In this document: piece by piece, positions 56,161 through 63,975 of the stretch | How the letters are laid out: each line of letters begins with the position of its first letter | Numbering within the stretch: position 1 is the first letter of the stretch | Assembly: GCA_013001595.1 (NCBI GenBank) | Contig: JABDMH010000133.1 | Coordinates: 1-63,975 of the forward strand | Source of the DNA: Saprospiraceae bacterium | GTDB taxonomy: Bacteria; Bacteroidota; Bacteroidia; Chitinophagales; Saprospiraceae | DNA length: 63,975 bases | Direction: 5' to 3' | Translations under genes and position numbers: made by a program | Notes under the pieces: model-generated | The model's input: only the letters and a program-made list of their open reading frames with translations | The model's database searches: none | Told to the model about the DNA's origin: nothing

Positions 56161-56682
56161 TCAATCAATCTCAATTTTTAGATCCTTACCCAAACCTGCT
56201 TCTATGATTTTCTTCAAGGTGAGCAGCTCAATATCTGATTTATCATTCTCCAGCCTAGATATATAGTGTTTGCTTATGCCACTTCTCTTTCCGAGTTCAT
56301 CTTGCGTCAGACCAGCTCTTTTCCTCTCGGTTCTGATCATCAGTCCTATTTTTAGAGATCTCGATCGATCAGGTTCGCTGTTTTCGTACAATACAATCGG
56401 ATCTAGATCAAAATAGTAGAATTGTTCATTTCCATTTACGTCTTTCGATCTAATTTCAACATTTCTCCACCCTATAGTATGCTCAATAATTTCTACTTTT
56501 CGAAATTCCTTTATGTCGTTGAGTAGTGTGATTGCCGGATGATTTTTTCTCAATTTCTTTTTACCAAAGAATTTCTTAAAATCAATTATACGAGATTCTC
56601 CATTATTGAAGAGACAAGAAATGGTATAACCTCTTACTCGGTTGATCTTTAGAATCCTAGGTATCCTTCTGAGTCCTTTCAT
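56161..56682 (-). CDS. DUF2442 plus HTH (XRE-type) protein, antitoxin-like
   Basis: The 173-residue protein has an N-terminal DUF2442-like half (ILKINRVRGYTISCLFNNGE, IDFKKFFGKKK, IGWRNVEIRSKDVNGNE) and a C-terminal XRE helix-turn-helix (MIRTERKRAGLTQDELGKRS, GISKHYISRLENDKSDIEL). DUF2442 is often the partner of DUF4160 in toxin-antitoxin-like pairs. The start ATG overlaps the stop of the DUF4160 gene by 4 nt (ATGA). The HTH suggests self-regulation of the pair. Confidence 0.88.
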   Translation of the reverse strand: MKGLRRIPRILKINRVRGYTISCLFNNGESRIIDFKKFFGKKKLRKNHPAITLLNDIKEFRKVEIIEHTIGWRNVEIRSKDVNGNEQFYYFDLDPIVLYENSEPDRSRSLKIGLMIRTERKRAGLTQDELGKRSGISKHYISRLENDKSDIELLTLKKIIEAGLGKDLKIEID

Positions 56683-56996
56683 AATTTATTATCAGGATTA
56701 AATTCATTCCATTTATTGATGATGAATTCCAAATGTCCTTCTGCCCAATCTGCTAGTTTTCTTCTCTGGTTCTTAGGTAATCTACCACGAAACGACTCTA
56801 ACGTCGGAATGATAATCAATTCCTCATGTTCATTGTAGATGGCATGAAAGTGTGGAGGATTGTGATCATCAAAGAAAATCATAATCTTGATTGAATCCAA
56901 AATATTTTCTTCAAGTGATTCAATCGTGGCTTTGGCGCGTCCAACATCACTTTTCAATCGCCTAACCTTATTGAAGGCAATAAAATTCGAGCTCAA
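56679..56996 (-). CDS. DUF4160 protein, putative toxin-like partner
   Basis: The 105-residue protein has the DUF4160 signature FFDDHNPPHFHAIYNEHEEL (residues about 41-60) and a C-terminal LADWAEGHLEFIINKWNEF helix. It starts at a TTG (56996); the ATG at 56882 would remove 38 residues that look protein-like but lie outside the domain. The gene precedes and overlaps the DUF2442-HTH gene, an arrangement seen in type II toxin-antitoxin-like modules. Toxicity is not shown for this family; this is inference from context. Confidence 0.85.
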   Translation of the reverse strand: MSSNFIAFNKVRRLKSDVGRAKATIESLEENILDSIKIMIFFDDHNPPHFHAIYNEHEELIIIPTLESFRGRLPKNQRRKLADWAEGHLEFIINKWNEFNPDNKL

Positions 56997-57163
56997 TTCT
57001 TTCCCGATCCAGGGGGTATAATGGTTCGCTCATAAATAATGAAGCAGGATCTCAATTACCCCAAATTGGGATCTTCCTTGTGAAAATCGCGTGTAATTAG
57101 AACTGCCTCAAAAAAATAAATTTGGATTTTTAAGTCCTAAGAAAACAATTTAACTTAACGGTT

Positions 57164-59713
57164 ATGAAGAAGGTTTGCTATTTGCTTCTGGGGTTAATAA
57201 TCTTGACCGAGGGTTGCCAGACAAAGAGCCAGAATCTGGTAGCCGACGAACCGATCTGGGGCTCCTCTCCCATCGCTGAGCCCTATCAGTATGTTTCGGC
57301 TGGAAGTTTTAGCGGGCCTGCCGTCGCCGCTTCGCCTGACCCCTTAGTCCGCTACCGGTGGCCGAATCCCAAGGCATCTGACGAGCTGGAGATCTATCTC
57401 TTACGGCCAGAGTCCGTAACAGCCGATCCAGCGTCCTCGTTCGCTAAGGTTAATTCGTTGACAACGGCTTCGCCGAATGTGACGGTAAACGGTGTGGGAA
57501 CCATCCGCGTAGATTTCGGCCAGGAAAACGCCGCTTGGTTCGAATTTGATAGCCCTGACTGTCCGGGCAACATCCGGATGAGCATCAGTGAATACAACGA
57601 GCCACAATATACCAATGTCGGCGACAAGACGATCGTACCGGAGAAGATCGGCAATACGTATCGCGCGAAATTAAACCCAGAGTATTACGAGGGCGTTCGC
57701 TTTGGCTTCATTCATGTGGACTCCTTGACCAAACCTTGGCGTATCACGGGCATCAGGTTGGTGTGCCAGATCAAGCCGGCTAACTATGAAGGCAGCTTCG
57801 ACTGTGATGACCCCATGCTTAATAAAATCTGGTACAACGGCGCGTACTCAGTCAAGATCTGCAACTTGAAGGATTTCACCACGCCGATCTTGATCGAGCG
57901 ATCGGACAGACACCTCTGGAATGGGCTGGATTTCTATCTCTACAATAGCGCGAATATGATTGCGCTGAAGAATTACGATTTTGTGAAGCAGCAGATACTT
58001 CAAGTAAACACGCCGCCGGGTATCAATTCTGACATATTCAGCTACGAATTGTACGATGTCCTGAGCATCTGTTATTTCTACAATTACACCGGCGATACGG
58101 CATTTCTAGACGCCTGCAGCGACATGGCTCATGCTAAATTAGATCGGGCTAATGAACGATTCACAGCGTATTACAGCGGCGACGAATCTAGCTCAGTAGA
58201 GTATAAAGGATTCATGGGTTGGGACGAGCGGCTGGGTGGTTTTGAACGAGTGACTTCGTACAATAAATGGAACTACCGCATGCTCTGTATTAGGGCATGG
58301 AGGGATTTTGCGAAAGTGATGGATCGGATGGGTGATACGGTCGCCAGAGACAAATACAATGGTTTTGCCGAAGCCAGAATCAGTGAGTTGCGCCAAGACA
58401 AGACATGGTACACTCAGTTGGACGTGCACGGCTGTGCCGAGGCCATACAGGCTGGATTCTGTAAGCCTGATGAAATCGAGGCAATGAGTGAGGCGGAATT
58501 CACCGATCGAGTGAACCGTATATCGTACTCTCAAGGCAACACGGGCTTAATCCTCCAGGGCATGGCGAGAGCCGGACGGTACGACGACGTCATCTGCGCG
58601 ATGAAGGATCAATGGGGGGCAACCATTGAGTACGGCGGCACCACCACACCCGAGATTTTTCATCCGTCGGCAAAGGATGCGCTGGGGAAAAACGATCCCC
58701 CCATTAACGGTCAGTGCGGTATGACAAGCCTGTGTCATCCCTGGGGTGCGATCGTGTGCACGTATCTGAATGAAGAGGTGTTGGGCATCAAGCCGACGAC
58801 ACCGGGATTCGGCACGGTCGATATCTTTCCGCACCTGGGACGGAAGTTGACTCGCGTGGCTGGCACAACGCCTACACTTCGAGGCGACATCAGTGCCACT
58901 TTCGATGTCGCATCTGGGAAATGCCATGTATCGCTACCGTCTGGCGTGACGGCCAGGGTTGGCATACCCAAAGCAGAGAAAAAGATCATTTCCATCAAGA
59001 TAAACAGTGTACTGGCATGGGACGGCAAGTATCATCCGGTGCCCGGTATAGGCAATGCTGATGAGGACGTCGATTTCGTACGTTTTACTTCCGTGTCGCC
59101 TGGGGCCTATGATTTTCTGGTTTTGTATGAGGGGACGACTCCACCTGCCCTGGATGCAGTCGAAGTGTATCCCGTCAAATTCGTTGGCGAGGACGTGACG
59201 ACGCAAGGCAGTTGGGGCGGTAAATACGGGGCCGATGGCTACGTGCTCCCCAATTACGACGGCATCGGCAAGGACGTGCGCGCATTGCCTTCCTATGTGA
59301 CTTCCATCACCTTAGATCGCCACCGCTGTGAGAACACGACATGGACGACCACCACTGCGGATGTCCGAGCGCCGTCGCGCAACCCTAACAACTCCGGAAC
59401 GAGATCGGCCGCGGGCATTCGGACTAAGGATCCGGAACCGACCTTTCAGACGATGTTCGTGGACATTGAGGTCCCCGAAACGCACGAATATACGATGGCC
59501 CTGTATTTCCTCGATTGGGATACTAAGGGCCGACGAGTCGGGGTACAAATGATCGATCCGAAGACGTTGAAGCAACTGGCGCCAGTAAAGGTGGTGAGCG
59601 ACTATCAGGGGGGCAAATACCTTATCTATCAATGGAACCGGTCCTTGAGAGTGCGGATCAACACGATCAAGAAGCCCAATGCCACACTGTCTGGGTTGTT
59701 CTTTTCATCGTAG
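57164..59713 (+). CDS. Alpha-L-rhamnosidase-like (GH78-type) lipoprotein, GC-rich
   Basis: The 849-residue protein has a lipoprotein signal (LILTEGCQTK, Cys18). It has a beta-sandwich N-terminal part (VDFGQENAAWFEFD), an (alpha/alpha)6 barrel with DCDDPMLNKIWYNGAYSVK and IERSDRHLWNGLDFYLYN, and a C-terminal beta domain (FPHLGRKLTRVAGTTPTLRG). About 180 residues resembling a carbohydrate-binding module follow (TTQGSWGGKYGADGYVLP). GH78 enzymes release L-rhamnose from plant or algal glycans. The acidic catalytic residues are likely in the IERSDRH and SYSQGN regions but cannot be fixed by eye. Composition is much more GC-rich than its neighbours (34 G/C of 60 at 57481-57540), suggesting recent transfer. 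Confidence 0.8.
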   Translation: MKKVCYLLLGLIILTEGCQTKSQNLVADEPIWGSSPIAEPYQYVSAGSFSGPAVAASPDPLVRYRWPNPKASDELEIYLLRPESVTADPASSFAKVNSLTTASPNVTVNGVGTIRVDFGQENAAWFEFDSPDCPGNIRMSISEYNEPQYTNVGDKTIVPEKIGNTYRAKLNPEYYEGVRFGFIHVDSLTKPWRITGIRLVCQIKPANYEGSFDCDDPMLNKIWYNGAYSVKICNLKDFTTPILIERSDRHLWNGLDFYLYNSANMIALKNYDFVKQQILQVNTPPGINSDIFSYELYDVLSICYFYNYTGDTAFLDACSDMAHAKLDRANERFTAYYSGDESSSVEYKGFMGWDERLGGFERVTSYNKWNYRMLCIRAWRDFAKVMDRMGDTVARDKYNGFAEARISELRQDKTWYTQLDVHGCAEAIQAGFCKPDEIEAMSEAEFTDRVNRISYSQGNTGLILQGMARAGRYDDVICAMKDQWGATIEYGGTTTPEIFHPSAKDALGKNDPPINGQCGMTSLCHPWGAIVCTYLNEEVLGIKPTTPGFGTVDIFPHLGRKLTRVAGTTPTLRGDISATFDVASGKCHVSLPSGVTARVGIPKAEKKIISIKINSVLAWDGKYHPVPGIGNADEDVDFVRFTSVSPGAYDFLVLYEGTTPPALDAVEVYPVKFVGEDVTTQGSWGGKYGADGYVLPNYDGIGKDVRALPSYVTSITLDRHRCENTTWTTTTADVRAPSRNPNNSGTRSAAGIRTKDPEPTFQTMFVDIEVPETHEYTMALYFLDWDTKGRRVGVQMIDPKTLKQLAPVKVVSDYQGGKYLIYQWNRSLRVRINTIKKPNATLSGLFFSS

Positions 59714-59835
59714 AGCTATTTCGGGCCATTGAAGGTAAATGGTCTGCTCGGGAATCTTCCACTGAAGTAGAATGACGTTTTCTTATTTTGGTGGAAATTG
59801 TAGTTCTCAAAAATTAATTTTATTATCATACAATT

Positions 59836-62800
59836 ATGGTTATTCAAATATCTTCCTCAAGTCACTATAGACTCTTAATTATTATTTCTTTTATCTTTTT
59901 TTCTGCCTCCTCCTGTACTGAAAGTAAATCAGATATTACAATCAAGAATTCTTTATCCATTGAAGAAATGAATTCAAACTTTCAGGACCCTCCTGATAAC
60001 CTGAAACCATGGACTTATTATTATTGGATAAATAATCACGTTTCCAAAGAGGGAATTACAAAAGATCTGGAAGCAATGAAAAAAGTGGGAATAGGCACGG
60101 CTCTTATTGCCAATATGAATCTGCGTGATCAAGAGCAAGGAAAAGTTGACATGTTAAGTGAAGAGTGGAAAGAACTCACGCGATATGCAATACGCGAGGG
60201 AGGAAGGCTAGGTATGGACATTGGATTATTTAATTGTCCTGGGTTTAGTTCTTCTGGGGGCCCCTGGAACGATTTTGCTAATTCAATGAAATATCTTGAC
60301 TACACCAAAACGAAATTAAAAGGGGGAAAACCTGTATCCATTAAATTAGATACACCTGTGAACCAATTTGAAGATGTTCGTCTTTTGGCTTTTCCAGCCA
60401 GAGATCAAGTATTAGATAATAAAACCCTTGAAATCAGAAGCGATAAAAACTTAAAGAACTTAGAGGGCTTATTAGATTATGATGCTGAGACTGTAGTCGA
60501 TATCACGGCCCACAAGGAATTGGTTTTGAACTTCCAATCAGAGGACAAGGAAACCATTCGGAACTTGCAAATTATTCCTTCCAAGACAAAATTTTTGATG
60601 GATGTGGATTTTTATGGTGAAGTAGCTGGGCAATGGAAAAAAATACGATCATTTAAATTTAATCGTAGCCGCGATAAAAATGAGTTGGGTTTTAATGATT
60701 ACCCACCAGTTTCAGTTTCTTTTCCCAAAGTGATCTCTAATAAATTTAAGTTGGTGCTGAGCAATATAACTTTTCCTAAGTCAGTGCTTGCGAAAAAGGG
60801 TAGCGACAAGGGCATAGCAGATATTTATTTTTCTCCACAAGTGAATTTAGAGTACCACATTGAAAAATCATTAGCCAAGATGAAACAGAGCCCTTATGTA
60901 CCTAGTGATTCATACACATGGCCAGATCAACAAGAACCGAAAGATACAGGATTGGTCTTGACTGATGATAAAATAGTCGACTTGACTGAAAGACTATCAG
61001 CTGACGGCACGTTGACTTGGGATGTTCCTCCAGGTGACTGGACGGTCTTGAGATTTGTAATGGTATCTACTGGAATTCAAAATGAATTCTCTGCTGTAAA
61101 TGCCTCAGGATTTGAGGCAGATAAATTAAATAAGGATGCGGCAAGGCAACACTTTGAAGGTTACGTTGGAGACATCTTTAAAGCAATGCCTCTAGATGAT
61201 CGAAAATCACTCAAATATGTTATTGTAGATAGCTATGAGGTTGGGGCTCAAAATTGGACTGACGACTTTGCAGATAGGTTTTTTGAAACCTACCATTATG
61301 ATTCAAAGCCATACTTGCCAGTATTGACAGGTGTTGCGGTTAATTCAGTAGAGGAGTCTTCCCGATTCTTATGGGATTTAAGGAGGCTTGTGGCAGATGG
61401 ATTGGCCCATGAATATATAGCTGGCTTACAAGAAATGTGTGAGGAGAACGGCTTTCAATTATGGCTGGAAAATTATGGCCATTGGGGGTTTCCTGGGGAG
61501 TTCTTGATGTATGGGGGTCAATCCGATCTTCTAGCAGGGGAATTCTGGACCACAGAAGACCTAGGAAACGTTGAGTGTAGGGCAGCTGCTTCTGCGGCAC
61601 ATATTTATGGGAAGAATATTGTTTATGCCGAATCCTTCACTTCGGATACCGAGGTTAACCCTTTTACCTCATATCCTGCAAAGATGAAAAAGCGTGGAGA
61701 CTGGAGTTTTACGGAAGGAATAAACCATGTGGTCTATCATGTTTATATCCATCAGCCCTATGAAGATAAATTCCCCGGAGTGAATGCTTGGTTCGGTACG
61801 GAAATCAATAGAAAGAACACATGGTTTGAAGCAGCAGCGCCGTGGATGAAATACCACCAGCGTTGTAACTACCTTTTACAGCAGGGCAATTATGTAGCGG
61901 ATGTTGCCTATTACATAGGTGAGGAGACTCCAAAAATGACAGGCCCAACAGAGCCTCAACTTCCAATTGGATACGCTTTCGATTTTATCAATGCTGAAGT
62001 TATAAAAAATCGTATCTCTGTTAGCAATGGACGCATGATGTTACCCGATGGCTTATCATATAGAATTTTGGTATTACCCGATTCTAAAACTATGAGGCCC
62101 GAAGTTCTAGAAAAAATCAAAGAGCTGGTTTATCAAGGTGCCATAATCATGGGAAACCCTCCCCAAAAATCTCCAAGTTTACATAATTATGCGAATGCCG
62201 ATAGACGCATCATTGAACTTTCCAAAGAACTTTGGGGTGAAAGTTATGAAGGAACTAAAGAAATAGTTGATTTTGGAAAGGGTAAAGTGATACGCATAAT
62301 GGATTTAAATAAGGCCCTAGATTTAGTGGACATTGCTCCAGATCTAAAATATCCCAAAGACACACCACTATTATGGATTCATAGGACCCTTGGAGATAAG
62401 GACATTTATTTTCTAAGCAACCAAAGCGATACTAAAATTTCCTTTGATGCCTCATTTAGAGTAGCAGGTATGCGGCCTTCACTTTGGAATCCCACAAACG
62501 GAACATCAAGAGATTTACCTCAATACAAGATGGATGGGTTATATACAAAAGTTCCATTGCAATTAGAACAAGCAGAAAGTGCATTTGTGGTTTTCGGTAA
62601 AAATGAAGAAGGACTCAAAGATAGTAGATTAAAAAATTATGAGGAGTTTACCTTACTTCAAGATATTTCAAAAGATTGGAGCGTTCGTTTAAAAAATGAC
62701 CAATTGAAAATAGATGAAGAGTTTGAACTAGATCGGCTGCAAGACCTCTCCCAATTGGAGGATGAGACTAGTAAATACTTTTCTGGAAAAATTATTTATC

Positions 62801-63159
62801 GTACAAATTTTAAATTTGAAAATGAATCTAAAAGTGATAAAATATTTTTGAATTTAGGGAAAGTAGGTGTCATTGCCAATGTTAAACTAAATGGTAAAGA
62901 AATTGGCGGACTTTGGACAGCCCCGTGGAGATTAGACCTATCAGATCACTTAATAAATGGTAATAACAGTTTAGAGATTGAAGTTGCAAATCTTTGGGTA
63001 AACCAGCTCGTCAAAGACGCTTCTCGAGATAAAAGGCAAAGTGAGACCTGGATGTTAGTTGACCATAGCTATGAGGAAAACAGCCCATTACCACCATCCG
63101 GACTCATTGGACCAGTTCAGTTGATCAAACAAAGCAGTCCTGGTACGAACAATTTATAG
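59836..63159 (+). CDS. GH106-family alpha-L-rhamnosidase-like lipoprotein
   Basis: The 1107-residue protein has a lipoprotein signal (FFSASSCTES, Cys about 26). It matches GH106: NLKPWTYYYWINNHVSKEGI, TKDLEAMKKVGIGTALIANM, GMDIGLFNCPGFSSSGGPW, VIVDSYEVGAQNWTDDF, LWLENYGHWGFPGEFL, and a C-terminal sandwich (KIFLNLGKVGVIANVKLNGKEIG across two strands). GH106 removes terminal alpha-L-rhamnose in a calcium-dependent way. Composition is AT-rich (23 G/C of 60 at 62101-62160), opposite to the gene before it. The two rhamnosidase-type enzymes probably act together on one rhamnose-bearing glycan. Confidence 0.9.
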   Translation: MVIQISSSSHYRLLIIISFIFFSASSCTESKSDITIKNSLSIEEMNSNFQDPPDNLKPWTYYYWINNHVSKEGITKDLEAMKKVGIGTALIANMNLRDQEQGKVDMLSEEWKELTRYAIREGGRLGMDIGLFNCPGFSSSGGPWNDFANSMKYLDYTKTKLKGGKPVSIKLDTPVNQFEDVRLLAFPARDQVLDNKTLEIRSDKNLKNLEGLLDYDAETVVDITAHKELVLNFQSEDKETIRNLQIIPSKTKFLMDVDFYGEVAGQWKKIRSFKFNRSRDKNELGFNDYPPVSVSFPKVISNKFKLVLSNITFPKSVLAKKGSDKGIADIYFSPQVNLEYHIEKSLAKMKQSPYVPSDSYTWPDQQEPKDTGLVLTDDKIVDLTERLSADGTLTWDVPPGDWTVLRFVMVSTGIQNEFSAVNASGFEADKLNKDAARQHFEGYVGDIFKAMPLDDRKSLKYVIVDSYEVGAQNWTDDFADRFFETYHYDSKPYLPVLTGVAVNSVEESSRFLWDLRRLVADGLAHEYIAGLQEMCEENGFQLWLENYGHWGFPGEFLMYGGQSDLLAGEFWTTEDLGNVECRAAASAAHIYGKNIVYAESFTSDTEVNPFTSYPAKMKKRGDWSFTEGINHVVYHVYIHQPYEDKFPGVNAWFGTEINRKNTWFEAAAPWMKYHQRCNYLLQQGNYVADVAYYIGEETPKMTGPTEPQLPIGYAFDFINAEVIKNRISVSNGRMMLPDGLSYRILVLPDSKTMRPEVLEKIKELVYQGAIIMGNPPQKSPSLHNYANADRRIIELSKELWGESYEGTKEIVDFGKGKVIRIMDLNKALDLVDIAPDLKYPKDTPLLWIHRTLGDKDIYFLSNQSDTKISFDASFRVAGMRPSLWNPTNGTSRDLPQYKMDGLYTKVPLQLEQAESAFVVFGKNEEGLKDSRLKNYEEFTLLQDISKDWSVRLKNDQLKIDEEFELDRLQDLSQLEDETSKYFSGKIIYRTNFKFENESKSDKIFLNLGKVGVIANVKLNGKEIGGLWTAPWRLDLSDHLINGNNSLEIEVANLWVNQLVKDASRDKRQSETWMLVDHSYEENSPLPPSGLIGPVQLIKQSSPGTNNL

Positions 63160-63463
63160 AAACTTTGGGAGCCTTATTACTTCTGTTTTGCATGGTAACC
63201 CGGACAATTGCGGCCGTATCTCCGCCATCAACCTGAAGGCTGGCTGTAACGCCTGAATCTTCAATATTTGTTCAAATGCAGGGAGTCAGGAGTCAATACG
63301 ATGCCATGAGTTGTTAGCAAATGTATGATCATCAATTTCGGGTTTAATATGAACTTGCAAATTTGCACATGAGTTGTAAAACTTGCAAGTGGAAGATTCG
63401 TCGTAGTTTTTTTACCTGACTACTATTTCCATTCTATCAGGTTCATAACCTGAAGGGCATTCC
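63160..63463. other. Intergenic region with small hairpins
   Basis: About 300 bp between the GH106 gene and the convergent aldolase remnant. It contains a perfect 7-bp stem-loop TCAGGTT-CAT-AACCTGA (63437-63453) close to the remnant's stop codon, without a T run, and a repeated ACTTGCAA word near 63350-63390. No frame supports a gene. Confidence 0.45.
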
Positions 63464-63975
63464 TCAAGTAGATCTTTTATTTGAAGGAGACAGGTCAGAA
63501 TGTATCTTTGATTCACGTCCTACTTGTTCCAAAATATGTTTCAAGCCGTTAATAATTAATCCTGAATTCAATCCAACTGCAAACATTCCAAATCCCTGTT
63601 TTGTTCGATTTTCAATATCCCTAAAATTTGTCGCAACAATACCACAAGTTTTCCCTGATTTTTGCAATACTTCTACTACTGAATCAATTTCCATATTTAC
63701 GCTTGGTTCCTCGCATTGTCCGGCATATCCTGCAGATGCGGCCTAATCTGCCGGGCCAATAAAGAAAATATCCACGTCATTGACCTTTACTAGTTCCTTT
63801 ATGTTTTTTCCTCCCTTTAATGATTCAATAAGTGTAATAAGTGTAATAAGTGGAATAAGTGGAATAAGTGGAATAAGTGGAATAAGTGGAATAAGTGGAA
63901 TAAGTGGATTAAGTGGAATAAGTGGAATAAGTGGAATAAGTGGAATAAGTGGAATAAGTGGAATAACAACTATAT
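63464..63975 (-). pseudogene. Broken HpcH/HpaI-type aldolase (C-terminal half; continues past the window)
   Basis: Read on the minus strand from the window edge, the frame gives IVVIPLI, a run of Pro-Leu-Ile repeats, TLIESLKGGKNIKELVKVND, VDIFFIGPAD, then a TAG (63743-63745) where the family has Leu, then AASAGYAGQCEEPSV, GKTCGIVATNF and GLNSGLIINGLKHIL to TGA (63464-63466). This is the HpcH/HpaI aldolase pattern (PLIET and IGPADL). 2-keto-3-deoxy-L-rhamnonate aldolase belongs to this family, which would fit the two rhamnosidase-type genes next door, but the substrate is not proven. The 76 codons after the TAG have an ATG (63694) that may suggest a separate gene; I see it as a tail. Confidence 0.8.
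63827..63966. repeat. 9-bp tandem repeat (15 full units) at the window end
   Basis: The unit AATAAGTGG is repeated fifteen times (63827-63961) plus a five-base partial unit. The first two units read AATAAGTGT and one unit near 63908 reads ATTAAGTGG. On the minus strand each unit encodes Pro-Leu-Ile (Thr-Leu-Ile for the first two) in the frame of the aldolase remnant, so the array is an in-frame expansion of its PLI codons. Confidence 0.95.

Noticed and set aside
63743-63745. Recoded TAG (selenocysteine or pyrrolysine type readthrough)
   Set aside because: The position is a structural Leu in the family, there is no recoding signal, and the gene is already damaged by the repeat expansion.
63827-63966. 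CRISPR array
   Set aside because: The units are 9 bp with no spacers; this is a simple tandem repeat.

Overview
The window looks like a chromosomal segment of a marine or environmental member of the Bacteroidota, probably near Saprospirales/Lewinellaceae or Cytophagales. Reasons: type IX secretion (T9SS) C-terminal sorting domains on two proteins, a TonB-dependent receptor with a carboxypeptidase-regulatory N-terminal domain, HYR and SdrD-like adhesin modules, many lipoproteins and sulfatases, a DUF1800/DUF1501 pair, and a tRNA whose CCA end is not encoded. No ribosomal or marker gene is present, so the placement is an inference.

Layout. 1-65: 3' end of a tRNA (probably Asp) and its terminator. 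0.4-8 kb: an exported tandem-domain nitrilase, a sigma/anti-sigma/LTxxQ-sensor trio, a duplicated hairpin element, and the DUF1800-DUF1501 secretion pair. 8-14.3 kb (minus strand): TPMT-like methyltransferase, a small outer-membrane barrel protein, a lipoprotein, a NarL-type two-component system and a ChbG/YdjC-like deacetylase. 14.4-21 kb: a large heme c/HEAT lipoprotein and a GH92 mannosidase. 21.1-29 kb: a YdeI-like protein, a frameshifted IS110 element, a homocysteine methyltransferase, an SRPBCC protein, an EEP-family hydrolase and a class III cyclase-TPR protein. 29.6-34.3 kb: a 1.5 kb-residue HYR-repeat cell-surface protein. 34.3-37.1 kb: a decayed zone with an NTF2-like gene with an abnormal tail and two bestrophin fragments flanking an unrecognised gene.

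37.1-44 kb is a compact minus-strand operon: phytoene synthase, phytoene desaturase, carotenoid cleavage oxygenase, DUF2141 protein and TonB-dependent receptor. This reads as a carotenoid/apocarotenoid production system with its own outer-membrane component.

44.3-55.8 kb is a polysaccharide-degradation region with four sulfatases. One of them is fused in a single chain to a PL6-type (alginate lyase/chondroitinase B) beta-helix; a beta-propeller lipoprotein and a GT39-like membrane protein are close by. No SusC/SusD pair is in the window. 56.1-57 kb is a DUF4160/DUF2442-HTH pair resembling toxin-antitoxin modules. 57.1-63.2 kb carries two rhamnosidase-type enzymes of contrasting base composition (GH78-like, GC-rich; GH106-like, AT-rich). 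They are followed by a decayed HpcH/HpaI-type aldolase whose reading frame holds a 9-bp tandem repeat encoding (Pro-Leu-Ile)n at the very end of the window.

The strongest candidates for something new are the sulfatase-PL6 fusion, the five-gene carotenoid-oxygenase-receptor operon, and the in-frame minisatellite in the aldolase remnant. Broken genes are frequent: a barrel-gene copy, two bestrophin fragments, the IS110 transposase and the aldolase. This suggests accessory DNA in flux.
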